From assembly GCF_001188955.3 (NCBI RefSeq), contig NZ_JPRF03000001.1:1-64000 (forward strand): DNA of 64,000 nt. Direction: 5' to 3'. How positions within the stretch are numbered: the first letter of the stretch is position 1; each line of letters opens with the position of its first letter. Below the pieces are notes generated by a model. It was not told the origin of the DNA. It worked only from the letters and a program-made list of their open reading frames with translations, and ran no database searches. A program made the translations under genes and the position numbers. The stretch comes from Kitasatospora aureofaciens (lineage in GTDB: Bacteria > Actinomycetota > Actinomycetes > Streptomycetales > Streptomycetaceae). Below, in pieces: positions 19,664 to 28,136 of this stretch.

Positions 19664-21973
19664 ATGTCACCGAAGAGCCGCATACCTGCCCCGGACCCGG
19701 GCGACACCTGGGTACCGCGCCCCCGGCGCCGACAGACCCCGCTCGGAATCCTGCGCCATGCGGCCACCTTCCTCGGCTCCAGCGTGCTGGGCGGCGTCCT
19801 CCTGGCGGGCCTGATCCTCCCGGGGGCCGGCGCGGTCGGACTCGGCGCCAAGAACGGCGCCGAGGGCTTCGAGAGCATCCCCGACGACTTCAAGACCCCG
19901 CCGCTCACCCAGGCCACCCAGATCTACGACGCCAAGGGCGGCCTGATCGCCAAGGTCTACGAGCGCGACCGCACCGTGCTGACCGCCGAGCAGATGTCGC
20001 CGCTGATCCGCAAGGCCCAGGTGGACATCGAGGACGCGCGTTTCTACGAGCACGGCGCGGTGGACCTCAAGGGCGTCCTGCGGGCGATCACCAAGAACGC
20101 CGAGAGCGGTGCCGCCGTGCAGGGCGCCTCCACCCTCACCCAGCAGTACGTGAAGAACGTCAACGTCGAGATGGCCGGGGACGATCCGGTGGCGGTGCGC
20201 GAGGCCCAGCGCAAGACCCTCGGCCGCAAGATCCAGGAACTCCGGTACGCCATCAAGCTGGAGGAGGACCTCCCCAAGGAGCAGATCCTCACCAACTACC
20301 TGAACATCACCTTCTACGGCCACCAGGCGTACGGCATCCAGGCCGCCTCCGAGCGCTACTTCAGCAAGGACGCCAAGGACCTCACCCTCCCCGAGGCGGC
20401 GATGCTCGCGGGGCTGGTGCAGAACCCGTCCCAGTACGACCCCAAGCTGCACCCGGTGGCCGCCCAGAAGCGCCGGGACACCGTCATCGACAAGATGGTC
20501 GAGAACAAGCACATCACCGCCGAGCAGGCCAAGGAGGCCAAGGCCGCCCCGCTCGGCCTCGACTACCGCGACCCGCAGAACGGCTGCATCACCGCCCAGG
20601 CCGGGATGGGCTTCTTCTGCGACTACGTGCGGCACGTCGTCAAGCAGGACCCGGCCTTCGGCAAGAGCGCCGCCGACCGCAAGAAGCTCTGGGACACCGG
20701 CGGGCTGAACATCTACACCACCCTCGACCCGGACAAGCAGGCCGCCGCGCAGAACGCCGTCTCCACCAAGGTGTACGTCACCGACCCGGTCTCGGCGGCG
20801 ATGACGATGGTCGAGCCCGGCACCGGCAAGATCCTCGCGATGGCCCAGACCCGCCCCTACGGGCTGGCGAAGGAGAGGAACCAGACCGTCGTCAACCTCA
20901 ACGTGGACGCGGCGATGGGCGGGGGCGTCGGCTTCCAGCCCGGCTCCAACTTCAAGCCGATCGTGGCCGCCGCCGCCCTCGAGGCCGGGCTGCCGGCCAC
21001 CCAGCAGTACGACTCGCCGAACCGGATGGACTGGCCGACGATGACGACCTGCGACGGCACCTGGAAGAACCTCAACAAGGGCAGGAAGGACGGGGTCATC
21101 CCCAACGAGAGCCCGAGCGAGAAGGGCCCGTACGCGCTCAAGCAGGCGATGGCGCTCTCGGTGAACACCTACTTCGTGCAGATGGAGCAGGAGATCGGGC
21201 TCTGCGCCGTCAAGCAGATGGCCAACAAGCTGGGCGTGACGGGCAAGGCGAGCGGCGACCCGCTCCAGGAGGTGCCGGCCCTCGGCCTCGGCACCCAGGA
21301 GGTCAGCCCGCTGACCATGGCGAACGTCTACGCGACCTTCGCCGCCCGGGGCGACTACTGCGCGCCGCTGGCGATCAACCGGATCACCACGGTGGACGGC
21401 AAGGACGTCCCGGTGCCGCCGGCCCGCTGCAACCAGGTGATGTCCACCGACACCGCCGACGTGATCAACAGCGTGCTGCTGGGCGTGACCGAGAAGGGCG
21501 GCACCGCCCGCGACCTCCGGCTGGACGACGACCGCCAGATCGCCGGCAAGACCGGCACCACGGACGAGAAGAAGTCCGCCTGGTTCACCGGCTACACCGG
21601 CAACCTGGCCGGCTCGGTCTGGCTCGGCAGCCCGGGTACCAAGGTGCCGATGCGCAACATCCGGATCGGCGGCCAGTACCAGGCCGAGGTGTTCGGAGCG
21701 ACCGGCCCGGGGCCGATCTGGCAGAAGGCGATGAGCGACGCCGTCCGCACCATGGCCGACAAGGAGTTCACCACCGTCTACATCCCGGACCCGGTCAAGC
21801 ACGACCCCGGCTGCGCCACCCCCGGCACCCCGCCCGGCCAGGCCACCTGCACCGGGGCGCCCGGCCCGGGGAGCACCGGCCGGCCGCACGGCACCAACCC
21901 GTCCACCGGCGCCCCGTCCGGCCGCTACACCCCGACCACCCCGCCGGACCCCGGGGACCCCTCGGACCCGTGA
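19664..21973 (+). CDS. Class A penicillin-binding protein
   Basis: A 769-residue bifunctional peptidoglycan synthase. A basic cytoplasmic start is followed by one membrane helix (about 35-60). The glycosyltransferase domain has EDARFYEHGAVD (123-134) and QGASTLTQQYVKN (153-165). The transpeptidase domain has SNFK (428-431), SVN (499-501) and KTG (629-631), all intact. The C-terminus is a Pro/Thr/Gly-rich tail without PASTA repeats. It polymerises glycan strands and cross-links the peptides on the outer face of the membrane. It is monocistronic with a hairpin after the stop. Confidence 0.94.
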   Translation: MSPKSRIPAPDPGDTWVPRPRRRQTPLGILRHAATFLGSSVLGGVLLAGLILPGAGAVGLGAKNGAEGFESIPDDFKTPPLTQATQIYDAKGGLIAKVYERDRTVLTAEQMSPLIRKAQVDIEDARFYEHGAVDLKGVLRAITKNAESGAAVQGASTLTQQYVKNVNVEMAGDDPVAVREAQRKTLGRKIQELRYAIKLEEDLPKEQILTNYLNITFYGHQAYGIQAASERYFSKDAKDLTLPEAAMLAGLVQNPSQYDPKLHPVAAQKRRDTVIDKMVENKHITAEQAKEAKAAPLGLDYRDPQNGCITAQAGMGFFCDYVRHVVKQDPAFGKSAADRKKLWDTGGLNIYTTLDPDKQAAAQNAVSTKVYVTDPVSAAMTMVEPGTGKILAMAQTRPYGLAKERNQTVVNLNVDAAMGGGVGFQPGSNFKPIVAAAALEAGLPATQQYDSPNRMDWPTMTTCDGTWKNLNKGRKDGVIPNESPSEKGPYALKQAMALSVNTYFVQMEQEIGLCAVKQMANKLGVTGKASGDPLQEVPALGLGTQEVSPLTMANVYATFAARGDYCAPLAINRITTVDGKDVPVPPARCNQVMSTDTADVINSVLLGVTEKGGTARDLRLDDDRQIAGKTGTTDEKKSAWFTGYTGNLAGSVWLGSPGTKVPMRNIRIGGQYQAEVFGATGPGPIWQKAMSDAVRTMADKEFTTVYIPDPVKHDPGCATPGTPPGQATCTGAPGPGSTGRPHGTNPSTGAPSGRYTPTTPPDPGDPSDP

Positions 21974-21991
21974 GCCCCCCGACGGCCGCCG

Positions 21992-22019
21992 CCCGCCTGG
22001 GCGCCCGTGCTCAGGCGGG
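21992..22019. terminator. Terminator after the PBP gene
   Basis: An 8-bp perfect stem (CCCGCCTG/CAGGCGGG) with a 12-nt loop lies 18 bp after the stop and between convergent genes. Confidence 0.65.
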
Positions 22020-22092
22020 GCGGCCGGTTGCAGTGCGTTGAGGGCGGCGCCGTCCCGCGCCCGTGACGGCGCCACCGCCCCGAACCGGTGTC

Positions 22093-22716
22093 CTACCGCG
22101 CCTCGACCGGCTCGCCGCTGTCCTGGTCGAGGTTGAACACCCGCCGGTAGGAGTCGGTGACCACGGTGATCTGCTCCCGCCCGGTCCAACTGGCCTCCAC
22201 CAGCCGGGCGCCGTCCGGTGCGCCGCCGACGTCAGCCAGCAGCCAGCGCCGGGCCGACCAGCCCTCGCCGCTCTCCAGCAGCACATGCCAGTGCTCGCCG
22301 GCCTGCGATCCGGAGCCGTACGAGCGGTGCACCACCACCAGGGTCCGCTGCGCGCCGGCCGGGGCGTCCTCCCGGCTGCGGGTCTCGGCCGCCGACACCT
22401 TGTGCGCGGCCAGCGCGCCGAGCAGGAACACCACCCCGGCCGTCACCGTGACCGCCCGGGAGGCCGCCCGTACGGCGGTGCGGCGGTCGCTCAGCCAGGC
22501 GGCGGCGATCAGCGCGGCCAGCGCGCCGCCGAGCAGCAGCTCCGGCCGGTTCAACAGGTCGGCGACCAGCATCAGGCCGCCCGAGCGGCTCTCCCACTGC
22601 CCCTCGGTGTACAGCAGGACGGCCACCGCCCCGCAGGCCAGCAGCACCCGGATGAGGGCGCGCCTGGCTCGTGGTGTCCGGCTGGTCCGGCATTCGTTCA
22701 TCGTCCCCCCGGTCAT
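22093..22716 (-). CDS. Predicted membrane protein of unknown function
   Basis: A 207-residue protein with three hydrophobic helices (about 20-37, 59-76 and 88-105) and a soluble C-terminal half of mixed strands (RTLVVVHRSYG, HWHVLLESGEGW, ITVVTDSYRRVFNLD). I do not recognise the family. The C-terminal half may be extracellular and resembles a small beta-rich domain. The ATG lies five bases after the stop of the upstream hydrolase gene, so the two are likely cotranscribed. An alternative ATG 15 bp inside, preceded by a G-run, is also possible. Confidence 0.65.
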   Translation of the reverse strand: MTGGTMNECRTSRTPRARRALIRVLLACGAVAVLLYTEGQWESRSGGLMLVADLLNRPELLLGGALAALIAAAWLSDRRTAVRAASRAVTVTAGVVFLLGALAAHKVSAAETRSREDAPAGAQRTLVVVHRSYGSGSQAGEHWHVLLESGEGWSARRWLLADVGGAPDGARLVEASWTGREQITVVTDSYRRVFNLDQDSGEPVEAR

Positions 22717-22720
22717 GTGG

Positions 22721-23269
22721 TCACAGCTCCGCGAGAAGCTTCCGGCCCTCCGGCCAGTCGCCCAGCCCCGATTCCGAGTTGAGGTGCCCGTACGCGCCCG
22801 CCTCGACGTGGCTGGCGCCCCAGGCCGCCGCGAACTCCCGGGCCCGGGCCGGAGTCACCCACGGGTCGTCGGTGGAGGAGACCACCACCGTCGGGAACGG
22901 GAACCGCTCCAGCGCCACGGGCCGGAAGCCCAGCAGCTCCGGCACCTCGGCGGTGTCGACGTCCGCCGGGGCGACCAGCAGCGCGCCCCGCACGGCGGCG
23001 GTCCGCTCGCTGGACGCCCCCGCCACCCAGCGGGCCGCCGTGATGCAGCCCAGGCTGTGCGCGACCAGCACCACCGGCCCCTCGACGGCGGCCGCCGCCA
23101 CCGCCGCGTCCACCCGGGCCGCCCAGTCCTGCTGCTCCGGGTGGTCCCAGTCCGCCTGCTCGACCCGCCGGAAGGCCTCCGGCTCGGCCGCCTCCCAGCG
23201 GGTCTGCCAGTGCGCGGGGCCGGAGTTCTGGTAGCCGGGGACGACGAGGTAGGTGATCCGGTCAGGCAT
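22721..23269 (-). CDS. RBBP9/YdeN-family serine hydrolase
   Basis: A 182-residue small alpha/beta hydrolase. The start LVVPGYQNSGPAHWQTRWE is diagnostic of the RBBP9/YdeN family. The nucleophile elbow is AHSLGC (near residue 72), the acid lies in STDDPW, and the histidine in GHLNSESGLGDWPEG. The substrate is unknown. The ATG is preceded by GGAGGAG. The same transcript probably includes the membrane protein gene just downstream. Confidence 0.88.
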   Translation of the reverse strand: MPDRITYLVVPGYQNSGPAHWQTRWEAAEPEAFRRVEQADWDHPEQQDWAARVDAAVAAAAVEGPVVLVAHSLGCITAARWVAGASSERTAAVRGALLVAPADVDTAEVPELLGFRPVALERFPFPTVVVSSTDDPWVTPARAREFAAAWGASHVEAGAYGHLNSESGLGDWPEGRKLLAEL

Positions 23270-23600
23270 GGGCTCCTCCGGGAGGCGGTCGGACGGGCTG
23301 CGGGTGATGGACGTCCGGTGAGCGGACGGGGGCGGTCGATGGACGGTCGGTGGACGGTCGGCACGAGAGTCTAGGCCGCGCCCGCTCCGGCGCCGCAGCC
23401 GGGCGCCGCACCTGCCGCCGCACCCGGCGCGCACGGCTCGCGACCGGCGCGCGAGCCGGGTGCCGCGCCGCCGTACGCCCGGTGCGCCGTGTTGCCAACG
23501 GCTGGGCCGGTAGGGGAGGTTGGACCGGGCACGAGCTGCGGCGACCACCGCCCGGGCCGGTAGCAGGCCTGACGCTCGATCACGTGGAGGGATGTCGGCG

Positions 23601-24167
23601 ATGACATCGAAGATCCTGCTCGTCACCGGGGACGCCGCCGAGTCGCTGGAGGTGTTCTACCCGTACCAGCGGTTGCGCGAGGAGGGCTACCAGGTCGACA
23701 TCGCGGCCCCGACGAGGAAGCGCCTGCAGTTCGTGGTGCACGACTTCGTGGACGGCTACGACACGTACACGGAGAAGCCCGGCTACACCTGGCCTGCCGA
23801 CCTCGCCCTGGCCGACGTCGACCCGGCCGCCTACGTCGCCCTGGTCATCCCTGGCGGCCGCGCTCCCGAGTACCTGCGCAACGACCCGGACGTGCAGCGG
23901 ATCGCCCGGCACTTCTTCGAGGGGGACAAACCGGTCGCCCAGATCTGCCACGGCCCGCTGATCACCGCCGCCGCCGGGCTGCTCGACGGCCGCCGCACCT
24001 CCGCCTACCCGGCGCTCGCCCCGGACATCACTGCGGCGGGCGCCGAGTTCGTGGAGGGCGAGGCGGTGGTGGACGGCGTGGTCGTCTCGGCCCGGGCCTG
24101 GCCCGACCACCCGGCGTGGCTGCGGGCCTTCATCGAGGTCCTGCGCACCAAGGCCCCGCTCAGCTGA
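23601..24167 (+). CDS. DJ-1/PfpI-family protein
   Basis: A 188-residue DJ-1/PfpI protein. The nucleophilic cysteine sits in QICHGPL, preceded by VIPGGRAPEYLRNDPDV, which carries the conserved acidic and Gly residues of PfpI-like members. Relatives act as glyoxalases, deglycases or stress chaperones; which applies cannot be told. Two ATGs lie 9 bp apart; the second is chosen because GGAGGG stands nine bases upstream of it. It is monocistronic and closed by a perfect 13-bp hairpin. Confidence 0.88.
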   Translation: MTSKILLVTGDAAESLEVFYPYQRLREEGYQVDIAAPTRKRLQFVVHDFVDGYDTYTEKPGYTWPADLALADVDPAAYVALVIPGGRAPEYLRNDPDVQRIARHFFEGDKPVAQICHGPLITAAAGLLDGRRTSAYPALAPDITAAGAEFVEGEAVVDGVVVSARAWPDHPAWLRAFIEVLRTKAPLS

Positions 24168-24177
24168 TCGCCGTCCA

Positions 24178-24207
24178 GCCGTACCCCGAGGAATCTCGGG
24201 GTACGGC
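24178..24207. terminator. Terminator after the DJ-1/PfpI gene
   Basis: A perfect 13-bp stem (GCCGTACCCCGAG and complement) with a GAAT tetraloop, 10 bp after the stop. Confidence 0.8.
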
Positions 24208-24341
24208 TCCGGGGCGCGGTCAGGGGCGCGCGCCCTCCTCCAGGCCGATGACCGCCGCCGATCGCCCTGCCATGCTGTCAACAGCCTTCTGAACGGTCGG
24301 AGTTGTGGGGACTCCGGTGGCCTCGAACCAGGGAGAACGGC

Positions 24342-25676
24342 ATGACCGCCGATCCGACCGCCCCCCGCCGCCGGTTCCGCCGGCCGGTGCTGCGCGCCGC
24401 CGTCACGATCGCCGCCGGCGCGGGCCTGCTGGCCACCCTCGCCCCGGCCGCCGTCGCCCAGGCCGCCGACCGTTCACCGGCCTCCGGCTGCCACGGCGCC
24501 CTCCACCTCACCGCCGCGGACCGCGCCGACCGGACGGACTCCGCCGAGGGCCGCGCCGGCTGGGCCGCCGCGGACTCTGCCCTGGCCGGCCTCACCGGCC
24601 CCGGCTACGCGACCTCGGCCCTCGGCGCGGTCCGCGAGGACGGCCGACTGCTCTGGCGCAACGCCTCCGGTGTCGCCGCCCTCGGCGGCGGCCGGCCCGC
24701 CGACCCCGACGGCCGCTTCCGGATCGGCAGCGCCACCAAGACCTTCGTCGCCACCACCCTGCTCCAACTCGTCGGCGATCGGCGGCTGGACCTCGACGAC
24801 CGGCTGGAGTGCCTGCTGCCCGGCGTCGTCCCCAACAGCACCGCGATCACCGTCCGGCAGCTGCTCGACCACACCAGCGGCGTCGCCAACTACACCCAGG
24901 ACCCGGCCTTCGAGCCCAACGACCCGGACTGGCTGACCGACCGCCGCTTCCAGCCGTACTCCCTCCAGGACCTGGTCGACATCGCGAACAGGTACCCGCC
25001 GGCCTTCCCTCCGGGCCAGGACTGGGCCTACTCCAACACCAACTTCGTGCTGATCGGGATGATCATCGAGAAGCTCACCGGCCACAGCTGGCAGGAGGAG
25101 GTCACCCGCCGGATCATCCGCCCGCTCCACCTCACCGGCACCACGATGCCCGGCAACTCGCCCTTCGTGCCGGGCCCGCACGCCCACGGCTACCTCAGAA
25201 CGGCCACCGGCCCGGTGGACGTCACCCTGCTCGACCCCTCGATGGCCGGTTCCGCAGGCGCCGGCATCTCCACCACCGCCGACCTCACCACCTTCATCGC
25301 CGCCCTGCTCGGCGGCCGTCTGCTGCCCCCGGCCCAACTCGCCGAGATGCAGCGGACGAGCCGGATCGGCGGCGGTCGGAACTACGGCCTCGGCCTCCAG
25401 CGCGTGGACACCCCGTGCGGCACCTTCTGGGGCCACGCCGGCGGCATCCCCGGCTACAGCACCCTGATGCTCGGCTCGGCGGACGGCAGGCGTCAGTTCG
25501 CCGCCTCGATCACCGTCTACGACGTCAGGGACGGGACGGCCGCCAACGCCGCCTGGGACAAGCTGACCGGCATCGCCCTGTGCGGCCCCCAGGCCCCGGC
25601 GCTCGCACCCTCCGCCGTACCGGGCCTCTCCGCCGTACCGGGCCCCGCATCCGACCTCGCCCGCACCGCGCGGTGA
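24342..25676 (+). CDS. Secreted beta-lactamase-fold serine hydrolase
   Basis: A 444-residue class C beta-lactamase/D-alanyl-D-alanine carboxypeptidase-like enzyme. A signal peptide with an Arg-rich start covers about residues 1-42. The catalytic motifs are intact: SATK (130-133), YSN (230-232) and HAG (365-367). It resembles the Streptomyces R61 DD-peptidase type (EstB/AmpC superfamily), so peptide cross-link trimming or ester hydrolysis outside the cell is likely. The tail has a short Pro/Ala repeat. The ATG has GGGAG upstream. A true beta-lactamase activity is possible but not shown. Confidence 0.88.
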   Translation: MTADPTAPRRRFRRPVLRAAVTIAAGAGLLATLAPAAVAQAADRSPASGCHGALHLTAADRADRTDSAEGRAGWAAADSALAGLTGPGYATSALGAVREDGRLLWRNASGVAALGGGRPADPDGRFRIGSATKTFVATTLLQLVGDRRLDLDDRLECLLPGVVPNSTAITVRQLLDHTSGVANYTQDPAFEPNDPDWLTDRRFQPYSLQDLVDIANRYPPAFPPGQDWAYSNTNFVLIGMIIEKLTGHSWQEEVTRRIIRPLHLTGTTMPGNSPFVPGPHAHGYLRTATGPVDVTLLDPSMAGSAGAGISTTADLTTFIAALLGGRLLPPAQLAEMQRTSRIGGGRNYGLGLQRVDTPCGTFWGHAGGIPGYSTLMLGSADGRRQFAASITVYDVRDGTAANAAWDKLTGIALCGPQAPALAPSAVPGLSAVPGPASDLARTAR

Positions 25677-25734
25677 CCGGCCCCCTACGCTGACCGGCGA
25701 CAGACCGTCGACCGCCGCCAGGAGGACGAGAGCC

Positions 25735-26253
25735 ATGGCAGAACCGCTGATCGCCACCGTGGGAGGCAAGGCGCCCGCCGTCGACCCCGGCGCCTTCCTC
25801 GCCCCCAACGCCGTCGTCGTGGGTGACGTCACCGTCGCCGCCGGCGCGAGCATCTGGTACGGCGCGGTGCTGCGCGGCGACGCCGAGTCGATCACCGTCG
25901 GCGCGGGCAGCAACGTCCAGGACAACTGCACCCTGCACGCCGACCCCGGCTTCCCGCTGGTGGTCGGCGAGCGCATCTCGGTCGGCCACAACGCGGTGCT
26001 GCACGGTTGCACCGTCGAGGACGACGTCCTGGTCGGGATGAACGCCACCGTCCTCAACGGCGCCCGGATCGGCGCGGGATCCCTGGTGGCCGCCGGCGCC
26101 GTGGTCACCCAGGGCATGGACGTGCCGCCGGGCTCCCTGGTCGCGGGCGTCCCGGCGAAGGTCCGGCGCCCGCTGACCGAGGAGGAGAAGGGCGGCATCA
26201 AGGCCAACGGGGAGGGCTACCTCCTGCTCGCCGAGGCCCACCGGCAGATCTGA
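25735..26253 (+). CDS. Gamma-carbonic-anhydrase-like hexapeptide protein
   Basis: A 172-residue left-handed beta-helix protein of the gamma-CA/PaaY/YrdA group. The hexapeptide repeats (VVVGDVTV, ASIWYGAVLRGD, NCTLHADPG, VGHNAVLHGC) run through most of the chain. Three histidines suited to metal binding lie in TLHADPG, VGHNAVLHGC. Members of this group bind zinc or other metals, but many show no measurable carbonic anhydrase activity. It follows the hydrolase by 58 bp with a good GGAGGA site and could share its transcript. Confidence 0.88.
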   Translation: MAEPLIATVGGKAPAVDPGAFLAPNAVVVGDVTVAAGASIWYGAVLRGDAESITVGAGSNVQDNCTLHADPGFPLVVGERISVGHNAVLHGCTVEDDVLVGMNATVLNGARIGAGSLVAAGAVVTQGMDVPPGSLVAGVPAKVRRPLTEEEKGGIKANGEGYLLLAEAHRQI

Positions 26254-26279
26254 GGCCGGTCCGACGCTTCCCGCGGCCG

Positions 26280-26738
26280 CTACAGCCGGTCGTAGACGGC
26301 GGACAGCCGGTTCAGTACCTCGGCGGCCCGGTCGAGGGCCTCCTCGTCGTAGTCGCCGAGGTCGCTGTGCAGGGCCTCGGCCAGGGCCTGCTGGCGCTGC
26401 CGGTGGCGGTCGCGGCCCGCTTCGGTGAGGGCGACCAGGACGGAGCGCTTGTCCTCGGGTGGCCGGGTGCGGGTGACGTAACCGGCACTGACCAGGCCGT
26501 TCACCAGCTGGGTGGTGGCGGCGCCGGTGGTCTCGGTGCCGGCGGCGAGCTGGGTGATGGTGAGCGGCCCCCGGTCGGCCAGGGTGCGCAGGGCCCGGGC
26601 GTGGGTGAGGGAGAGGGCCCCCGGGGTGCGGGTGGCGCGGCCGCGCAGTCGGGCGTCGGCGGCGCTGAGGCGGTAGGCGGCGCGGGCCAGGCGGTCGAGC
26701 GCCTGGGCGCGTCCGGGCGTGGGCGGCGGCTCGGTCAT
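26280..26738 (-). CDS. MarR-family regulator
   Basis: A 152-residue winged-helix regulator. The DNA-binding part is LTITQLAAGTETTGAATTQLVNGLVSAGYVTRTRPPEDKRSVLVALTEAG, with the usual D-x-R-S wing. It is divergent from an alpha/beta hydrolase gene. The 105-bp gap between them holds three palindromes in phase, which are the obvious operators. It therefore probably represses both itself and the hydrolase, and responds to a substrate or product of that enzyme. Confidence 0.9.
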   Translation of the reverse strand: MTEPPPTPGRAQALDRLARAAYRLSAADARLRGRATRTPGALSLTHARALRTLADRGPLTITQLAAGTETTGAATTQLVNGLVSAGYVTRTRPPEDKRSVLVALTEAGRDRHRQRQQALAEALHSDLGDYDEEALDRAAEVLNRLSAVYDRL

Positions 26739-26776
26739 GGGCGGTTCCTCCTCGGTGGGTTGACAGCAGCCTAGCC

Positions 26777-26816
26777 TCAGTACTTAATGAATAAGTACTT
26801 AATCACTAAGTACTTA
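26777..26816. promoter_or_regulatory. Three phased MarR-type operators
   Basis: The 10-bp palindrome TAAGTACTTA occurs at 26792 and 26807, and TCAGTACTTA (one change) at 26777. The copies start exactly 15 bp apart in a sharply A+T-rich island between the MarR and hydrolase genes. Confidence 0.75.
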
Positions 26817-26843
26817 TCTATCCCTCTCCGGGAGGAGACCGTC

Positions 26844-28100
26844 ATGACCATCCGTTCGACCGGCCAGAGCTGGGCCCTGGACATCGCCCTCGCCCAGGGC
26901 GGCTTCGACGCCCTGCATCCCGAGGCTGTCGGGACCATGGAACAGCTCGGCCACGACCACACCGACTTCGCGAAGGTGTTCGCGCTGGTCAGGAGCGGTG
27001 CGATGCTGCCCAAGGCGTGGGCCACGGTGGCCGGCCAGGCCGAGGAGCGCGCCGCGCACCACGAGCGCGGGGGCTTCGCGCAGACCGCCGCCGACCTCTA
27101 CCTGCGGGCGGCGGTGATGTGGGGCCGGGCGCAGTACTCGATCTTCGACGCCGCCGATCCGCGCAAGGCGGCCATGCGCGCCCACGCCAACCACTGCGTG
27201 GAGCGGCTGGGCGCCCTGCGCGACGGGCGGGTCCGGCGAGTGGTGCTGGACTTCGAGGGCTCACGGATCTTCGCTCTGCTGCACCTGCCGGCCGGCCCGG
27301 TCGAGAACGCGCCCGCCGTCATCCTCGGCCCGGGGATGGACATGATCAAGGAGGACTACATCTGGGCGGCCGAGCGGTACTACACCTCGCGGGGCATGGT
27401 CGCGCTGTCCATCGAGGGCCCGGGCCAGGGTGAGAGCCGGGCCGGCGGACTGACCGTCGACCTCGGCAACTACGAGCGGGCGATCGGCCGCTACCTCGAC
27501 CACCTGTCCTCGCTCCCGGAGGTGGACGCGGAGCGGATCGGCATGTTCGGCATCTCGATGAGCGGCTACTGGGGCTCCCGGGCCGCCGCCACCGACCGCC
27601 GGCTGGCCGCGCTCGCCGCCTTCGAGGCTGTCACCGGGGACTTCGCGACGATCTTCGAGCGCGCCCAGCCGACCTTCAAGAACAACTACATGTACATGGC
27701 CGGGTACACCGACGAGGAGGCCTTCGACCGGGACCTCGCCCACCGGATGCCGCTCGGCGACCTGGTCGCCGACATCACCTGCCCGGTGCTGTACGGCATC
27801 GGCGAGTTCGACGAGCTGACCGACCTCGGCCAGGCCCTGGAGAGCTTCGAGCGCATCCGGGCGCCGAAGGAGCTGCGGGTCTACGAGGACGAGTTCCACC
27901 CGCTGGGCGGAGTGGCGGCCGAGGCCTTCCGCTTCGGCGCGGAGTGGCTGGAGCGCGCCCTCGGCGGCGAGTTCGCCGACCCGGGCCGCGACGTGCGCCA
28001 CTACGTCCACCGCGACGGGCGCACCACCGACGGCACGGCCGATCCCTCCTGGTGGCTCGGCGCGGCCCCGTCGGCGCTCGGCGAACTCCGCCGGGGCTGA
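26844..28100 (+). CDS. Alpha/beta hydrolase, FrsA/dihydropseudooxynicotine-hydrolase type
   Basis: A 418-residue enzyme with an N-terminal helical lid domain (about 1-135) and a C-terminal alpha/beta hydrolase domain. This architecture is that of the DUF1100/FrsA and 2,6-dihydropseudooxynicotine hydrolase group, which cleave C-C bonds in diketone-like substrates. The nucleophile is in GISMSGYWG, the acid in GIGEFDELTD and the histidine in DEFHPLGG. The ATG has GGAGGAG upstream. Its promoter is overlapped by three MarR-type operators, which points to induction by an aromatic or similar compound. The substrate is unknown. Confidence 0.85.
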   Translation: MTIRSTGQSWALDIALAQGGFDALHPEAVGTMEQLGHDHTDFAKVFALVRSGAMLPKAWATVAGQAEERAAHHERGGFAQTAADLYLRAAVMWGRAQYSIFDAADPRKAAMRAHANHCVERLGALRDGRVRRVVLDFEGSRIFALLHLPAGPVENAPAVILGPGMDMIKEDYIWAAERYYTSRGMVALSIEGPGQGESRAGGLTVDLGNYERAIGRYLDHLSSLPEVDAERIGMFGISMSGYWGSRAAATDRRLAALAAFEAVTGDFATIFERAQPTFKNNYMYMAGYTDEEAFDRDLAHRMPLGDLVADITCPVLYGIGEFDELTDLGQALESFERIRAPKELRVYEDEFHPLGGVAAEAFRFGAEWLERALGGEFADPGRDVRHYVHRDGRTTDGTADPSWWLGAAPSALGELRRG

Positions 28101-28136
28101 GGGCCGGACCACGGCGGAGTTCGCCGGGCGGCCGGG

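Noticed and set aside
19667-22189. 840-codon open frame antisense to the penicillin-binding protein
   Set aside because: The sense strand encodes every PBP motif in order. The antisense product is low-complexity and has no start signal.
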